A DNA stretch of 64,000 bases from Roseateles_B sp041912595 (GCA_041912595.1 JAYRMR010000018.1:1-64000), one strand, 5' to 3'; shown: positions 8,136-18,870, counted from the stretch's first letter. Made by a program: numbers and translations. The notes: generated by a model not told the origin, from the letters alone.

Positions 8136-9476
8136 TCAGACCTCCGCCGTCTCGCTCGTCAGGACTTCGCCCCGCAGCGAGTGCGGGAAGACCTGCGTGA
8201 TGCGCACGTCGATCAGCTGGTGCATCAGGCGGGGATTGCCCTTGAAGTTGACGATGCGGTTGCACTCGGTGCGGCCCATCAGCTCGCTCGGGTCCTTCTT
8301 GGCGTTGCCGCACACGAGGATGCGCTGCGTGCTGCCCATCATCGTCTCGCTGATCCGGATGGCGTTGGCCTCGATGGCGGCCTGCAGCTCGCGCAGGCGT
8401 GCGACCTTGGTCTCATGGGGCGTTGTGTCTTCCAGATTGGCGGCCGGCGTGCCGGGACGGGGGCTGTAGATGAAGCTGAACGAGGCGTCGAAGCCGATGT
8501 CGTCCACGAGCTTCATCAGCCGGGCGTGGTCCTCCTCCGTTTCGCCGGGGAAGCCGACGATGAAGTCGCTGGCGATGCGGATGTCCGGCCGGATGGCGCG
8601 CAGCTTGCGGATGATGCTCTTGAACTCCAGGGCCGTGTAGCCCCGCTTCATGGCCATCAGGATGCGGTCGCTGCCGTGCTGCACGGGCAGGTGCAGGTGG
8701 TTCACGAGCTGCGGCACCTTGCCGTAGGCCTCGATCAGGCGCGGGCTGAACTCGTTCGGGTGGCTGGTGGTGAAGCGCAGGCGCTCGATGCCCGGGATCT
8801 CGGCGCAGTACTCGAGCAGCAGGGCGAGGTCAGCGAATTCGTCCGTGTCGCCCATCTTCCCGCGGTAGGCGTTGACGTTCTGGCCCAGCAGGTTGATCTC
8901 CTTGACGCCCTGGTCGGCCAGGCCGGCGATCTCGGTCAGCACGTCCTCGAAGGGGCGGCTCATCTCGGCGCCGCGGGTGTAGGGCACCACGCAGTAGGAG
9001 CAGTACTTGGAGCAGCCTTCCATGATGGACACGAAGGCGCTGCCGCCCTCCACCCGGGCTGGCGGCAGGTTGTCGAACTTCTCGATCTCCGGGAAGCTGA
9101 TGTCCACCTGGGGCTTCGCGGCGTCGCGGCGCGCGGCGAGCATCTGTGGCAGGCGGTGCAGCGTCTGCGGGCCGAAGACGACGTCGACGTAGGGCGCGCG
9201 CTCGATGATGGCCGCGCCCTCCTGGCTCGCCACACAGCCGCCGACGCCGATCATCACGCCCTTGGCCTTGAGGTGCTTGATGCGGCCGAGGTCGGAGAAC
9301 ACCTTCTCCTGCGCCTTCTCGCGCACGGAGCAGGTGTTGAAGAGCACGAGGTCCGCCTCGTCGACGTCGGTGGTGGGCTCGTAGCCCTCGGCGGCGCGCA
9401 GCACGTCGGCCATCTTGTCCGAGTCGTACTCGTTCATCTGGCAGCCGAAGGTCTTGATGAATACTTTCTTGCTCAT
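8136..9476 (-). CDS. miaB: tRNA-2-methylthio-N6-dimethylallyladenosine synthase
   Basis: Radical-SAM methylthiotransferase that adds the 2-methylthio group to i6A37 in tRNAs reading UNN codons. The 446-aa product shows the full architecture. The N-terminal UPF0004 domain begins MSKKVFIKTFGCQMN and supplies three cysteines for the auxiliary cluster (FGCQ, FNTCSV, GGCVA). The radical-SAM CxxxCxxC is in EGCSKYCSYCVVPYTRG, and a C-terminal TRAM domain is visible from about residue 380. It is the 3' neighbour of the secreted 136-aa gene on the same strand, 95 bp away. Confidence 0.98.
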   Translation of the reverse strand: MSKKVFIKTFGCQMNEYDSDKMADVLRAAEGYEPTTDVDEADLVLFNTCSVREKAQEKVFSDLGRIKHLKAKGVMIGVGGCVASQEGAAIIERAPYVDVVFGPQTLHRLPQMLAARRDAAKPQVDISFPEIEKFDNLPPARVEGGSAFVSIMEGCSKYCSYCVVPYTRGAEMSRPFEDVLTEIAGLADQGVKEINLLGQNVNAYRGKMGDTDEFADLALLLEYCAEIPGIERLRFTTSHPNEFSPRLIEAYGKVPQLVNHLHLPVQHGSDRILMAMKRGYTALEFKSIIRKLRAIRPDIRIASDFIVGFPGETEEDHARLMKLVDDIGFDASFSFIYSPRPGTPAANLEDTTPHETKVARLRELQAAIEANAIRISETMMGSTQRILVCGNAKKDPSELMGRTECNRIVNFKGNPRLMHQLIDVRITQVFPHSLRGEVLTSETAEV

Positions 9477-9571
9477 GGCGGGCTCCGGCGCCCCACGGAC
9501 GGGGCGCGGCAGGTCATTGACGGGAGATCAGGGGCGAGGGGCCGGAGGGCGCGGGCGGGGCCGCGCGTCGC

Positions 9572-9982
9572 TCAGGGCTTGGTCCAGACCTGCGAGGCGA
9601 GGTCAAAGGACCAGGCGGCGGCCTGCTCGTTCGTGCGGGGCCAGGTCTTGTTCGCGAGCTCGGCCTCGTTGAGGATCCAGATGTCGCGCACCAGGCCCGC
9701 GAAGTCCCGCGTGTAGTGCACGGTCAGCTTCTGGCCGGTGATGGCGGAGGCGAAGACCAGCAGGTTGTCGGTGCCGCGGATGCGCGTGGCCGGCGCAAGG
9801 CGGGCCGCCTGGCCGTCGAGCTGCAGCTCGGGGGGCGTGCTGATGAGCATCTCCGCGCGCAGGGCGTCGGCGGGGAACTGTCGGTGCGTCTGGGCCTGGA
9901 CGGCCAGTGCACTCAGGCTGGCGAGGCCGGCCACGGTGAACTGCAGGGCCAGGCGGCGCGAGAGGGAAGCACAGCGGAACAT
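9572..9982 (-). CDS. Exported protein of unknown function, 136 aa
   Basis: The chosen ATG gives MFRCASLSRRLALQFTVAG, a signal peptide with cleavage likely after AVQAQ; the open frame extends 40 codons further upstream but lacks sense. The mature part of about 105 residues is soluble and tryptophan-rich near the end (DIWILNEAELANKTWP, AAWSFDLASQVW). No domain is recognised. I infer a periplasmic location from the leader alone. It is the upstream neighbour of miaB, but nothing links the two functions. Confidence 0.7.
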   Translation of the reverse strand: MFRCASLSRRLALQFTVAGLASLSALAVQAQTHRQFPADALRAEMLISTPPELQLDGQAARLAPATRIRGTDNLLVFASAITGQKLTVHYTRDFAGLVRDIWILNEAELANKTWPRTNEQAAAWSFDLASQVWTKP

Positions 9983-10322
9983 GGTATCAATCCAGTGGCT
10001 GCGAGGCAGGGCAGGGCCCGGCCCGGGTTGAACGAGGCCCGCATCATCGCATGGTGCGGGCGAGGGCGATGTCAGCGTCGGTATCCGCATCGGCGCGAGC
10101 ACTCAAAGTGCCGAAACGGCACCCCCCCCCTGCGCCCCATGCGTGTTGACGCATTGGAGGCGGTTGGGGTGCGTGAGGCGTCGGGGGCAAATCGGGAGCA
10201 AATGACGCGTGCTCAACGCACACTCAGCGCGCGTCCAGGGCATGCGAAGGCATGCTCAAGGCATGCACATCAAGCGGGCAAGAAAAAACCCAGCAAACTT
10301 GCGCTTGCTGGGTTTTCTTGTT
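9983..10322. other. Gene-free stretch with simple repeats
   Basis: About 340 bp between the exported-protein gene and tRNA-Met. It holds a run of nine C (10122-10130), a short hairpin GTGCCG-aaa-CGGCAC just before it, three copies of GGCATGC at 10239, 10249 and 10260, and the tRNA terminator at its right end. I see no convincing gene. Confidence 0.7.
10281..10319 (-). terminator. Terminator of tRNA-Met
   Basis: ACCCAGCAA and TTGCTGGGT form a stem around an 8-base loop, flanked by A-rich sequence on the left and T-rich on the right. Read on the minus strand it ends in TTTTTTCTTG, so it terminates the tRNA transcript; it may work both ways. Confidence 0.85.
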
Positions 10323-10399
<77 letters not shown>

Positions 10400-10413
10400 T
10401 TGCGAAGACCGCT

Positions 10414-10443
10414 ATTCTAGACAGGTTTTGGGAGACAATGCAA
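10414..10443 (-). promoter_or_regulatory. Candidate promoter of tRNA-Met
   Basis: On the minus strand TTGCAT (10438-10443), an 18-base spacer and TAGAAT (10414-10419) lie so that transcription would begin about 8 bases before the mature tRNA 5' end. Confidence 0.6.
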
Positions 10444-10547
10444 GCGTTGCTCGAAAAAAAGTTTGGGCGCCCCCGGTCGGGGCCGCGTTCGATCGATTCA
10501 TGCGAGCCGTCGCCGGGCGTCATCGCGGCCCGACCAACACATCTGCC

Positions 10548-11753
10548 ATGTTCAGTTTTTTCAAGAAGAAGTTCGGGGGCGGCGGCGCAGCCAGCCCGGC
10601 GCCCGCGCCGGCCGTCGTGGAGGCGCCAGCCGCGGCACCCGCGCCTGAGCTCGTCGCGCCGGCCCCGGTGGCCGCTCATGAACCCGTCCAGGCGCCCGCG
10701 CCGGTCGCCGCACCTTCGCCCGCACCTGTTGCTCCGCCTGTCCCCGCACCCGCGCCGGTCACCCCGCCGCCTGCGATGACGGCCGCCCCGGTCGCTGCAC
10801 CGGCCGTGATGCCCGCACCCCCGCCCGTGGAGGCCCCGGCCCCCGAGCCCGCGCCGCGCAAGAGCTGGCTGGACAAGCTCCGCCAGGGTCTGCGCAAGAC
10901 CGGCAGCAGCATCGCCCAGGTCTTCACCGGCACGCGCATCGACGACGAGCTCTATGAGGAACTCGAAGCCGCGCTGCTGATGGCGGACACCGGCGTCAAG
11001 GCCACGCAGTTCCTGCTGGAGGACCTCAAGCGTCGCGTCAAGGAGGCCAAGGTCACCGACCCGCAGGCCGTGCGCGGCCTGCTGGTCGCGGCCCTGGCCG
11101 AGCTGCTGAAGCCGCTGGAGAAGAGCCTGCAGGTCGGCGAGCACACGCCGACGGTGATGATGGTGGTGGGCGTCAACGGCGCCGGCAAGACCACCAGCAT
11201 CGGCAAGCTCACGCGCCATCTCGCCGAGGCCGACCAGCGCGTGCTGCTCGCTGCGGCCGATACCTTCCGCGCCGCGGCCCGCGAGCAGCTGGCCGTGTGG
11301 GCGGACCGCACGCAGGTGGAGATCGTCAGCCAGGAGGGCGGGGATCCGTCCGCCGTCACCTTCGACGCCGTCGTGGCCGGTCGGGCGCGTGGCTGCGACG
11401 TGGTCATCGCCGACACCGCCGGCCGTCTGCCCACGCAGCTGCACCTGATGGAGGAGCTGAAGAAGATCCGCCGCGTGATCGGCAAGGCCCAGGAGGGCGC
11501 GCCGCACGAGGTCCTGCTGGTCGTGGACGGCAACACCGGCCAGAACGCCCTGAACCAGGTCAAGGCCTTCGACGACGCGCTGGGGCTCACGGGCCTCGTC
11601 GTGACCAAGCTCGACGGCACGGCCAAGGGCGGCGTGCTGGCGGCCATCGCGCGCGAGCGGCCCATCCCCGTGTACTTCATCGGCGTGGGCGAGAAGCTGG
11701 AGGATCTGCAGACCTTCAGCGCGCAGGAGTTCGCGCAGGCGCTGCTGGAGTGA
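10548..11753 (+). CDS. ftsY: Signal recognition particle receptor FtsY
   Basis: SRP receptor GTPase that docks ribosome-SRP complexes at the inner membrane. The 401-aa product starts MFSFFKKKFGGGG, a short amphipathic membrane-targeting helix. A linker of about 90 residues, almost wholly Pro/Ala/Val, follows. The NG GTPase domain then carries the P-loop GVNGAGKTTSIGKL, DTAGRLPTQ, TKLDGTAKGG and the closing GVGEKLEDL. An upstream extension of the frame has no family support. The partner gene ffh converges on it 72 bp away across a shared terminator. Confidence 0.96.
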   Translation: MFSFFKKKFGGGGAASPAPAPAVVEAPAAAPAPELVAPAPVAAHEPVQAPAPVAAPSPAPVAPPVPAPAPVTPPPAMTAAPVAAPAVMPAPPPVEAPAPEPAPRKSWLDKLRQGLRKTGSSIAQVFTGTRIDDELYEELEAALLMADTGVKATQFLLEDLKRRVKEAKVTDPQAVRGLLVAALAELLKPLEKSLQVGEHTPTVMMVVGVNGAGKTTSIGKLTRHLAEADQRVLLAAADTFRAAAREQLAVWADRTQVEIVSQEGGDPSAVTFDAVVAGRARGCDVVIADTAGRLPTQLHLMEELKKIRRVIGKAQEGAPHEVLLVVDGNTGQNALNQVKAFDDALGLTGLVVTKLDGTAKGGVLAAIARERPIPVYFIGVGEKLEDLQTFSAQEFAQALLE

Positions 11754-11777
11754 GCGCGGGTTCCGCCAGGACATGAA

Positions 11778-11805
11778 AAAAGGGCCGCTGATCAGCGGCC
11801 CTTTT
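11778..11805. terminator. Bidirectional terminator between ftsY and ffh
   Basis: A perfect 28-bp palindrome, AAAAGGGCCGCTGA followed by TCAGCGGCCCTTTT, centred between the convergent stops. The outer A/T tracts give a U-run on either strand, so one element can end both transcripts. Confidence 0.95.
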
Positions 11806-11825
11806 GCATGGAGGCGGGGGAGGGG

Positions 11826-13205
11826 TCAGAGGCCCATGCCCTTCATGCCCTTCATGCCGCCCATGCGCTTCATCATCTTGAAGAGGCCGCCGCCCTTCAT
11901 CTTCTTCATCATGCCCTGCATCTGGTCGTACTGGTTCAGGACGCGGTTGACGTCCTGGATCTGCACGCCGGCGCCCGAGGCGATGCGGCGCTTGCGGCTC
12001 GCCTTGCTCTTGTCATCCAGCAGCAGGCGCGGATGCGCGCGCTCCTTGGCGCTCATGGCGTTGAGGATGCCTTCCATGCGGCGCATGTCGCGCTCGGCGC
12101 GGTCCATGTCACCCTGGCCGGCCTTGCTGGCGATCTGCGTGGGGAGCTTGTCCATCAGGCTGGAGAGGCCGCCCATCTTCTTCATCTGGGAGATCTGCGC
12201 CAGGAAGTCGTTGAGGTCGAAGCCGTCCCCCGACTTGAGCTTCTCGGCCAGCTTCTGGGCCGCGGCCATGTCCACGCCCTTGGTGACTTCCTCCACCAGG
12301 GCCACAATGTCGCCCATGCCCAGCACGCGGCCGGCATGGCGCTCGGCGTCGAAGACCTCCAGGCCGTCGATCTTCTCGGAGACACCGGCGAACTTGATCG
12401 GTGCACCGGTGACCTGGCGCACCGACAGCGCCGCGCCGCCGCGGGAGTCGCCATCGAGCTTGGTCAGGATCACGCCGGTGAGCGGCAGCGCCTCCTTGAA
12501 GGCGCGGGCCGTGTTGATCGCGTCCTGACCCTGCATGGCATCGACCACGAACAGCGTCTCGACCGGGTTCAGCGTGGCGTGCAGCTCGCGGATTTCGGCC
12601 ATCAGCGCTTCGTCGATGGCCAGGCGGCCGGCCGTGTCGACCAGCAGGACGTCGAAGTAATGGCGCTTGGCGTAGTCGAGCGCGGCCAGGGCGATGTCGC
12701 GCGGCTTCTGGTCGGGGCTCGAGGCGAACCACTCGCCGCCGGCCTGGCCGGTGACGGTCTTGAGCTGCTCGATGGCCGCGGGGCGGTAGACGTCGGCGGA
12801 GACCGTCAGCACCTTCTTCTTGCGCTTCTCGATCAGGTGCTTGGTCAGCTTGCCGGTGGTGGTGGTCTTGCCCGCGCCCTGCAGACCGGCCATCAGGATG
12901 ACGGCGGGCGGCTGGGCGGCGAGGTTGATGTCCGCCACGCCCTCGCCCATGGTGGCGGCGAGCTCCTTGTGCACCACGGAGACCAGCACCTGCCCCGGGT
13001 TCAGCGAGCCCACGACCTCCTGCCCCAGGGCCTTTTCCTTGACCCGGGCAATGAAGTCGCGCACCACCGGCAGCGCGACGTCGGCCTCCAGCAGGGCCAT
13101 GCGCACTTCGCGCAGCATGTCCTGCACGTTGCTTTCGGTGATGCGGGCCTGGCCCCGCATCGTTTTCACGAGCTGGCTCAGGCGGTCGGTGAGGGTGGAT
13201 GCCAT
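11826..13205 (-). CDS. ffh: Signal recognition particle protein Ffh
   Basis: Binds signal peptides and 4.5S RNA and delivers nascent chains to FtsY. The 459-aa product has the N domain from MASTLTDRLSQLVKTMRG, the G domain with P-loop GLQGAGKTTTTGKL, DTAGRLAID and TKLDGDSRGGAA, and the methionine-rich M domain ending in a Met/Lys/Gly tail (MKRMGGMKGMKGMGL). The frame is open 49 codons further upstream across the divergent CcsA-like gene; the chosen ATG gives the conserved N-terminus. Only 47 bp separate it from that gene, so their promoters must overlap. Confidence 0.97.
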   Translation of the reverse strand: MASTLTDRLSQLVKTMRGQARITESNVQDMLREVRMALLEADVALPVVRDFIARVKEKALGQEVVGSLNPGQVLVSVVHKELAATMGEGVADINLAAQPPAVILMAGLQGAGKTTTTGKLTKHLIEKRKKKVLTVSADVYRPAAIEQLKTVTGQAGGEWFASSPDQKPRDIALAALDYAKRHYFDVLLVDTAGRLAIDEALMAEIRELHATLNPVETLFVVDAMQGQDAINTARAFKEALPLTGVILTKLDGDSRGGAALSVRQVTGAPIKFAGVSEKIDGLEVFDAERHAGRVLGMGDIVALVEEVTKGVDMAAAQKLAEKLKSGDGFDLNDFLAQISQMKKMGGLSSLMDKLPTQIASKAGQGDMDRAERDMRRMEGILNAMSAKERAHPRLLLDDKSKASRKRRIASGAGVQIQDVNRVLNQYDQMQGMMKKMKGGGLFKMMKRMGGMKGMKGMGL

Positions 13206-13252
13206 AAAGACGGCCTCACCGCGGAGGTGAGCGCGCAAATTACACTGTGGAG

Positions 13253-14083
13253 ATGATTTTATCGTCCGTGTCTGCTGCGACTGCGAGCGGGGCCCTGGCG
13301 GCCACTTCGGCGGTCGCCCTGCTGAGCTATGCCGTCGTGGCACTTCGCGCACCCTCCGACGCGAACAAGCGGCATCCGCTCCTGCCCCTGGGCTTCGGCG
13401 CTCACCTGCTGGCGCTGCTGATCGACATCGCCGGACTTGGGCTGGACCAGCCCGGCGCGCGCTTCGGCTTCGCGCCGGCGCTGTCGATGACGGCCTGGCT
13501 GATCCTCGCGGTCTACCTCGTGGAGAGTCGCCTGCTGCCGCTGCCGCCGCTGCGTCGCGGGCTGTCGCTGCTGGCGGCCGCCGCCGTGGCGCTGGCGTGG
13601 GCCTTTCCGGGCGAGAGCCGCCCGGCGGCGGCCTCGCCCTGGGCGCCGGTGCACTGGGTGCTGGGCCTCGCGTCCTACGGTCTGTTCGGTGTGGCCGTCC
13701 TGCACGCTGCCCTGCTGAACCGGGCCGAGCGCCAGATGCGTCAGATGGGCCAGCACAAGGGGCAAGGCCTGACCCTCGGCATGCCGCTGCTGCGCCTCGA
13801 GCGCCTGACCTTCCAGTTCGTCGGGGCCGGCGTGGCGGTGCTGTCTCTCGCCATCCTGCTGGGCTGGATCTTCACGCCGCAATGGCGCTGGGACCACAAG
13901 ACGCTGCTGTCCGTGATGGGCTGGCTGGTGCTCGTCGGTCTGCTGACCGGCCGCCGCGTGCTGGGCTGGCGCGGGCGCCGGGCCACGCGCTGGCTCTACC
14001 TGGGCGCGGCGCTGCTGCTGCTGTCGTATGCCGGCACGCGCTTCGTGCTGGAGGTCGTGCTGCAACGGCCGGCAGGGGGCTGA
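13253..14083 (+). CDS. CcsA/CcmC-family cytochrome c assembly-type membrane protein (YpjD-like)
   Basis: Multi-span inner-membrane protein of the cytochrome c assembly superfamily. The 276-aa product has about eight hydrophobic segments. It contains the conserved pattern PVHWVLGLASYGLFGVAVLHAALL, with histidines placed as in heme-handling proteins, and WRWDHKTLLSVMGWLVL near the end. Start at ATG; a GTG two codons earlier is possible. A CcsA-like gene divergent from ffh recurs in proteobacteria (YpjD in E. coli). The true System II CcsA/ResB pair is not present here, so a general cytochrome c role is only inferred. Its stop abuts the next ATG. Confidence 0.85.
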   Translation: MILSSVSAATASGALAATSAVALLSYAVVALRAPSDANKRHPLLPLGFGAHLLALLIDIAGLGLDQPGARFGFAPALSMTAWLILAVYLVESRLLPLPPLRRGLSLLAAAAVALAWAFPGESRPAAASPWAPVHWVLGLASYGLFGVAVLHAALLNRAERQMRQMGQHKGQGLTLGMPLLRLERLTFQFVGAGVAVLSLAILLGWIFTPQWRWDHKTLLSVMGWLVLVGLLTGRRVLGWRGRRATRWLYLGAALLLLSYAGTRFVLEVVLQRPAGG

Positions 14084-14359
14084 ATGAAATACCTGCTGCT
14101 CCTGCTGGTCCTGATGGCGATCGTGTTCATCAGCGGCGTGCGCAAGGGCCGCGCCGGCGCCGCCACGCGTGAACGCCGCGACGACACCGCCGCCCCGGGG
14201 GCCACGGGCCGCGCGTCGGCCCCGCCGTCGCCGCTGATGGTGGCTTGCGCGGAATGCGGCACCCACCTGCCCCAGGGCGAGGCGCTGCCCGGCCGGGGCG
14301 GCCATTTTTGCTGTGCCGAGCACCGCGCGCGGCACGAGGCACGCCAGGGCCATGGCTGA
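14084..14359 (+). CDS. PP0621-family small membrane-anchored protein
   Basis: A 91-aa protein with one N-terminal hydrophobic helix (MKYLLLLLVLMAIVFISG), a disordered Pro/Ala linker, and a compact C-terminal module. That module has CAECGTHLP and a second CC...H group (HFCCAEHRARHE), looking like a small zinc knuckle. It begins immediately after the CcsA-like stop and overlaps the pilS start by 8 bp, so it is almost certainly in the same transcript as pilS-pilR. The function of the family is unknown; the recurrent position next to pilS in betaproteobacteria is suggestive only. Confidence 0.8.
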   Translation: MKYLLLLLVLMAIVFISGVRKGRAGAATRERRDDTAAPGATGRASAPPSPLMVACAECGTHLPQGEALPGRGGHFCCAEHRARHEARQGHG

Positions 14360-16165
14360 GCGACGCTCCCAGGCGCCCGACACCATCTCCTGGTTCGGTC
14401 CGCACCAGGACAGCGGCTGGGACGCCACCGAGGTGGCCGGCTCCAGCGGCGACCCCCACTTCTTCGACCGCCGCGCCGTGGCCGGCAGCAGCACCTTCCA
14501 GCGCATGCTGCGGGCCTTCCTGGCTGCGCGAACGGCCCTCGGGTTGGCGCTGGTGGCGGCGCTGCTGCTGGGGCACGTGCTGGGATCGGACGTGTCGATG
14601 TCCCTGCTGCGCCTGTGCGCGGTCTATGCACTGGCGGCGGTGCTCGCCTGGTGGCTGATCGGCTGGCGAGCCCAGCCACTGCCGCGCCAGTTGGCCAGCC
14701 CGGTGCATCTGCTGTGGTGGAGCAGCGTGGGCCTGGACCTCATCAGCTTTGGCGCGCTCAACATGCTGGATGGCGGCGCGGGCGTCGGCTTCAGCGCGCT
14801 GTTCATCATGCCGGTGCTGATGGCGGGCGTGCTCTCGCCCCGGCGCATGGCGCTGGCCACGGCGGCGGCGGCCTCGCTGCTGCTGCTGGGCCATGGCGGT
14901 TGGCGGCTCTGGGAGGGGCAGGACAACGGCATCCGCTTCAGCCAGCTGGGCCTGGTGAGCTGCGGTCTCTTCGTCATCGGCATCCTCGCCTCCGAGCTCG
15001 CGGGCCGGCTGGCGCGGGAGGAGCGCACGGCGCGCGGCAGCCTCGAGTTCGCCCGTCAGCAGGCCGAGCTGAACCGGCTGGTCATCGACGAGATGCAGGA
15101 AGGCGTGCTGGTCGTGGACCGACGCGGCCGCGTGCGGGCGGCCAATCCCGCCGCGCAGGCGCTGCTGGCGCATGGCCAGCATTCGCCGGCCGCTCCCTTC
15201 CAGCTGCGCAGCGTGCCAGCGTGGTCGGGGCTCGTCGCGGCGGTGGAGGAGGCCTTCACCCGCGGCGGCTGGCCCGAGGGCGGGCAGGACGTGACGCTGA
15301 CCTTCGACGGCGGCGGCCCCCGCAGCCTGCGCGTGCGCATGCGCTTCACGCGGCGCCGCGAGTCCAGCACCGAGGAGGATCTCTGCGTGCTGCTGATCGA
15401 GGACAACCGCAAGGTGCTCGCCCGCAACCGCCAGGAGAAGCTCGCGGCCATGGGGCGCGTCTCGGCCGGCATCGCCCATGAGATCCGCAATCCGCTGGCG
15501 GCCATCGACCAGGCCAATGCGCTGCTCTCCGAGGATCTCCCGGACCCGCGCGCCCAGCAGCTGACGCGCATGGTGGCGTCCAATGTGCAGCGCCTCAAGC
15601 GCATCGTGGACGACGTGATGGAGGTCGCTCCGGGCGTCGCGCCCTCGCCGGTGGCCTTCGACGCCGCGAGCGTGGTGCGCGGCTGCTGCGAGGACTGGGC
15701 CAGCACCAATCACCTGCCCATGGGCGGCAGCAGCCCGCTGAAGCTGGACCTGCCGAGCCAGCCGGTGATCGTGCTCTTCGAGCCCGAGCACCTGCGCCGC
15801 GTGCTGGTGAATCTGCTGGACAACGGCCTGCGCCACGCGCCCGCCGGCGCCGACACGGTGCGCGTGCGCCTGGACGCGCACCCGGGCGATGGTGATCGCC
15901 CGGTGCTGCTGAGCGTGTTCAGCCTGGGCGAACCCATCCCCGCCGACATCGAGCGCCACCTCTTCGAGCCCTTCTTCTCGACCCGCAGCCGCGGCTCGGG
16001 CCTGGGCCTCTACATCTGCCGCGAGCTGTGCGAGCGCTACGGCGCCCGCATCGACTACCGCAGCCACCGCGGTGGCGAGCGGGGTGGCAACGAGTTCCGC
16101 GTCCAGCTCCGCCGGCCCAGCGCCGACGACGGCCCCATCCCCTCTGACCTCTTCTCCCTGCCCGC

Positions 16166-16169
<4 letters not shown>
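14352..16169 (+). CDS. pilS: Sensor histidine kinase PilS
   Basis: Membrane histidine kinase controlling type IV pilin transcription with PilR. The 605-aa product starts MAERRSQAPDTISWFG. It has about six transmembrane segments between residues 55 and 225, a PAS-like segment, then the HisKA box GIAHEIRNPLAAIDQ with phospho-acceptor His376. An HATPase domain follows, showing NLLDNGLRHAP and SRGSGLGLYICREL. The start overlaps the preceding gene by 8 bp, and its stop overlaps the pilR ATG as ATGA. No pilin gene is in the window; the PilS assignment rests on topology and pairing with the sigma-54 activator. Confidence 0.93.
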
Positions 16170-17696
<1,527 letters not shown>

Positions 17697-17710
<14 letters not shown>

Positions 17711-18287
17711 GGGGCCGGCGGTGAGCGCGGCCTGGTCCGGCGGCTGGCTGCAGGCGGCCCGCGCGGTGCCGTCGCCCAACTTCGGGCCGCGCCCGGGCGC
17801 CGAGCGGCCGTCGCTGGTGGTGCTGCATTCGATCAGCCTGCCGGCGGGCGTGTATGGCGGCCCCGAGATCGAGGCCCTCTTCACCAACGGCCTGGACTGC
17901 AGCGCCCACCCGGCCTTCGAGGCCTTGCGCGGGCTCGAGGTCTCCGCGCATTTCCTCATCCGCCGCGACGGCGAGCTGCTGCAGTTCGTCAGCGCCGACG
18001 AGCGCGCCTGGCATGCCGGGCTGTCCCGCTTCCGCGGGCGCGAGCGCTGCAATGACTTCTCCATCGGCATCGAGCTCGAGGGGCTGGAGGGCGACGTCTT
18101 CGAGGATGCCCAGTACGAGGTGCTGCAGCGCCTCATGCGGGCGCTCGGCGAACACTATCCGCTGGACGCGGTCGTGGGCCACGAGCACATCGCGCCCGGG
18201 CGAAAGGCGGATCCGGGGCCAGGTTTTGACTGGCTGCGGCTGCGCCGGGATCTGGGCTGGGAAGCCCGGTTGTTTCCGTTTGTGTAG
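17697..18287 (+). CDS. ampD: 1,6-anhydro-N-acetylmuramyl-L-alanine amidase AmpD
   Basis: Cytoplasmic zinc amidase that splits anhydromuropeptides during wall recycling; its loss derepresses AmpC in species that carry AmpR. The product, up to 196 aa, has the amidase_2 fold with zinc ligands recognisable in LVVLHSISLP (His) and GHEHIAPGRKADPGPGFDW (His and Asp), plus FSIGIELEG. The start is uncertain: a GTG at 17697 overlaps the pilR stop, and another GTG at 17721 is preceded by GAGGGG; both fit. It closes the pilS-pilR run. The lytic transglycosylase at 1.9 kb and mpl at 63 kb act in the same recycling route. Confidence 0.93.
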
Positions 18288-18585
18288 CCCCTGTCCCATG
18301 CACGGGGGATAGCTGTTCGGAGCTCGCCCCCGGGCGGCGCATGGCGACGGCGGCGCGCCGGGCAATGCCTGACCCCGCCCGTCAACGCGGCAGCCGTCCG
18401 GGCCCCGATCTCATGCGGTTCCGCGGCCCGAATCCGCCGCAAAGCCGCGCCCTTGCTGGCGCCCGCCCGGAAGGTCCCGTATCCATCGGGGTTCTGCGCC
18501 GTCCCGGCGGTTTGGATGGGCCGCTTGCGCACGCATTTCTGCGGCATTCCTAGTCATTTGCGACGGCGGGGTCAATGGGGTTTGG

Positions 18586-18601
18586 ACGCTATCCGTAGTG
18601 C
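18586..18601. promoter_or_regulatory. NrdR box 1 (nrdA)
   Basis: ACGCTATCCGTAGTGC matches 11 of 16 positions of the NrdR consensus ACACTATATATAGTGT, keeping both CTAT and TAGTG arms. It starts exactly 31 bp before box 2, the spacing seen for paired NrdR sites, and lies just upstream of the -35. Confidence 0.75.
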
Positions 18602-18630
18602 TTGAAGGTGGTCGGCACCCTAGATATAGT
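18602..18630 (+). promoter_or_regulatory. nrdA promoter (-35/-10)
   Basis: TTGAAG at 18602-18607, a 17-base spacer, and TATAGT at 18625-18630. The -10 is inside NrdR box 2, so NrdR binding would block RNA polymerase. A start near 18637 leaves a leader of roughly 345 nt before nrdA. Confidence 0.7.
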
Positions 18631-18632
18631 GT
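18617..18632. promoter_or_regulatory. NrdR box 2 (nrdA)
   Basis: ACCCTAGATATAGTGT matches 14 of 16 positions of the NrdR consensus and covers the -10 of the nrdA promoter. With box 1 it forms a canonical two-box operator for the ATP/dATP-sensing repressor NrdR, whose gene is not in this window. Confidence 0.85.
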
Positions 18633-18752
18633 CCTTTCATGCTATCCTGCTGACTTGGCAAACCACTGAAATGCCTCGCGTTCGCGCCCTGCCAAACCCC
18701 GTGCCGCTTTCCCTCGTGGGAAGCCATCGGGATTTCATTCCAGGGCCTGCAG

Positions 18753-18783
18753 GATGCCGCCGGAGCTCGCTCCGCGTGGCATC
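18753..18783 (+). promoter_or_regulatory. Hairpin 1 in the nrdA leader
   Basis: GATGCC and GGCATC pair as the outer stem. An inner stem GGAG/CTCC closes a ctcg loop, with short internal loops between the two stems. It is stable, but no known riboswitch consensus is recognised. Confidence 0.5.
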
Positions 18784-18821
18784 GGCCGGAACGGAAGGCG
18801 CAGTGGAGTCCAGTCGCCAGT

Positions 18822-18870
18822 GGTGGCAGGGCGGGCATCCCGGCTGCATGAGCCGGCCCGCCATGGCACC
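18822..18870 (+). promoter_or_regulatory. Large hairpin 2 in the nrdA leader
   Basis: A 14-bp stem (18822-18835 with 18857-18870, two mismatches) is capped, after a 4-base bulge, by a perfect CCGGCT-gcatg-AGCCGG hairpin. This is a strong, compound fold within the predicted untranslated leader. Confidence 0.55.
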
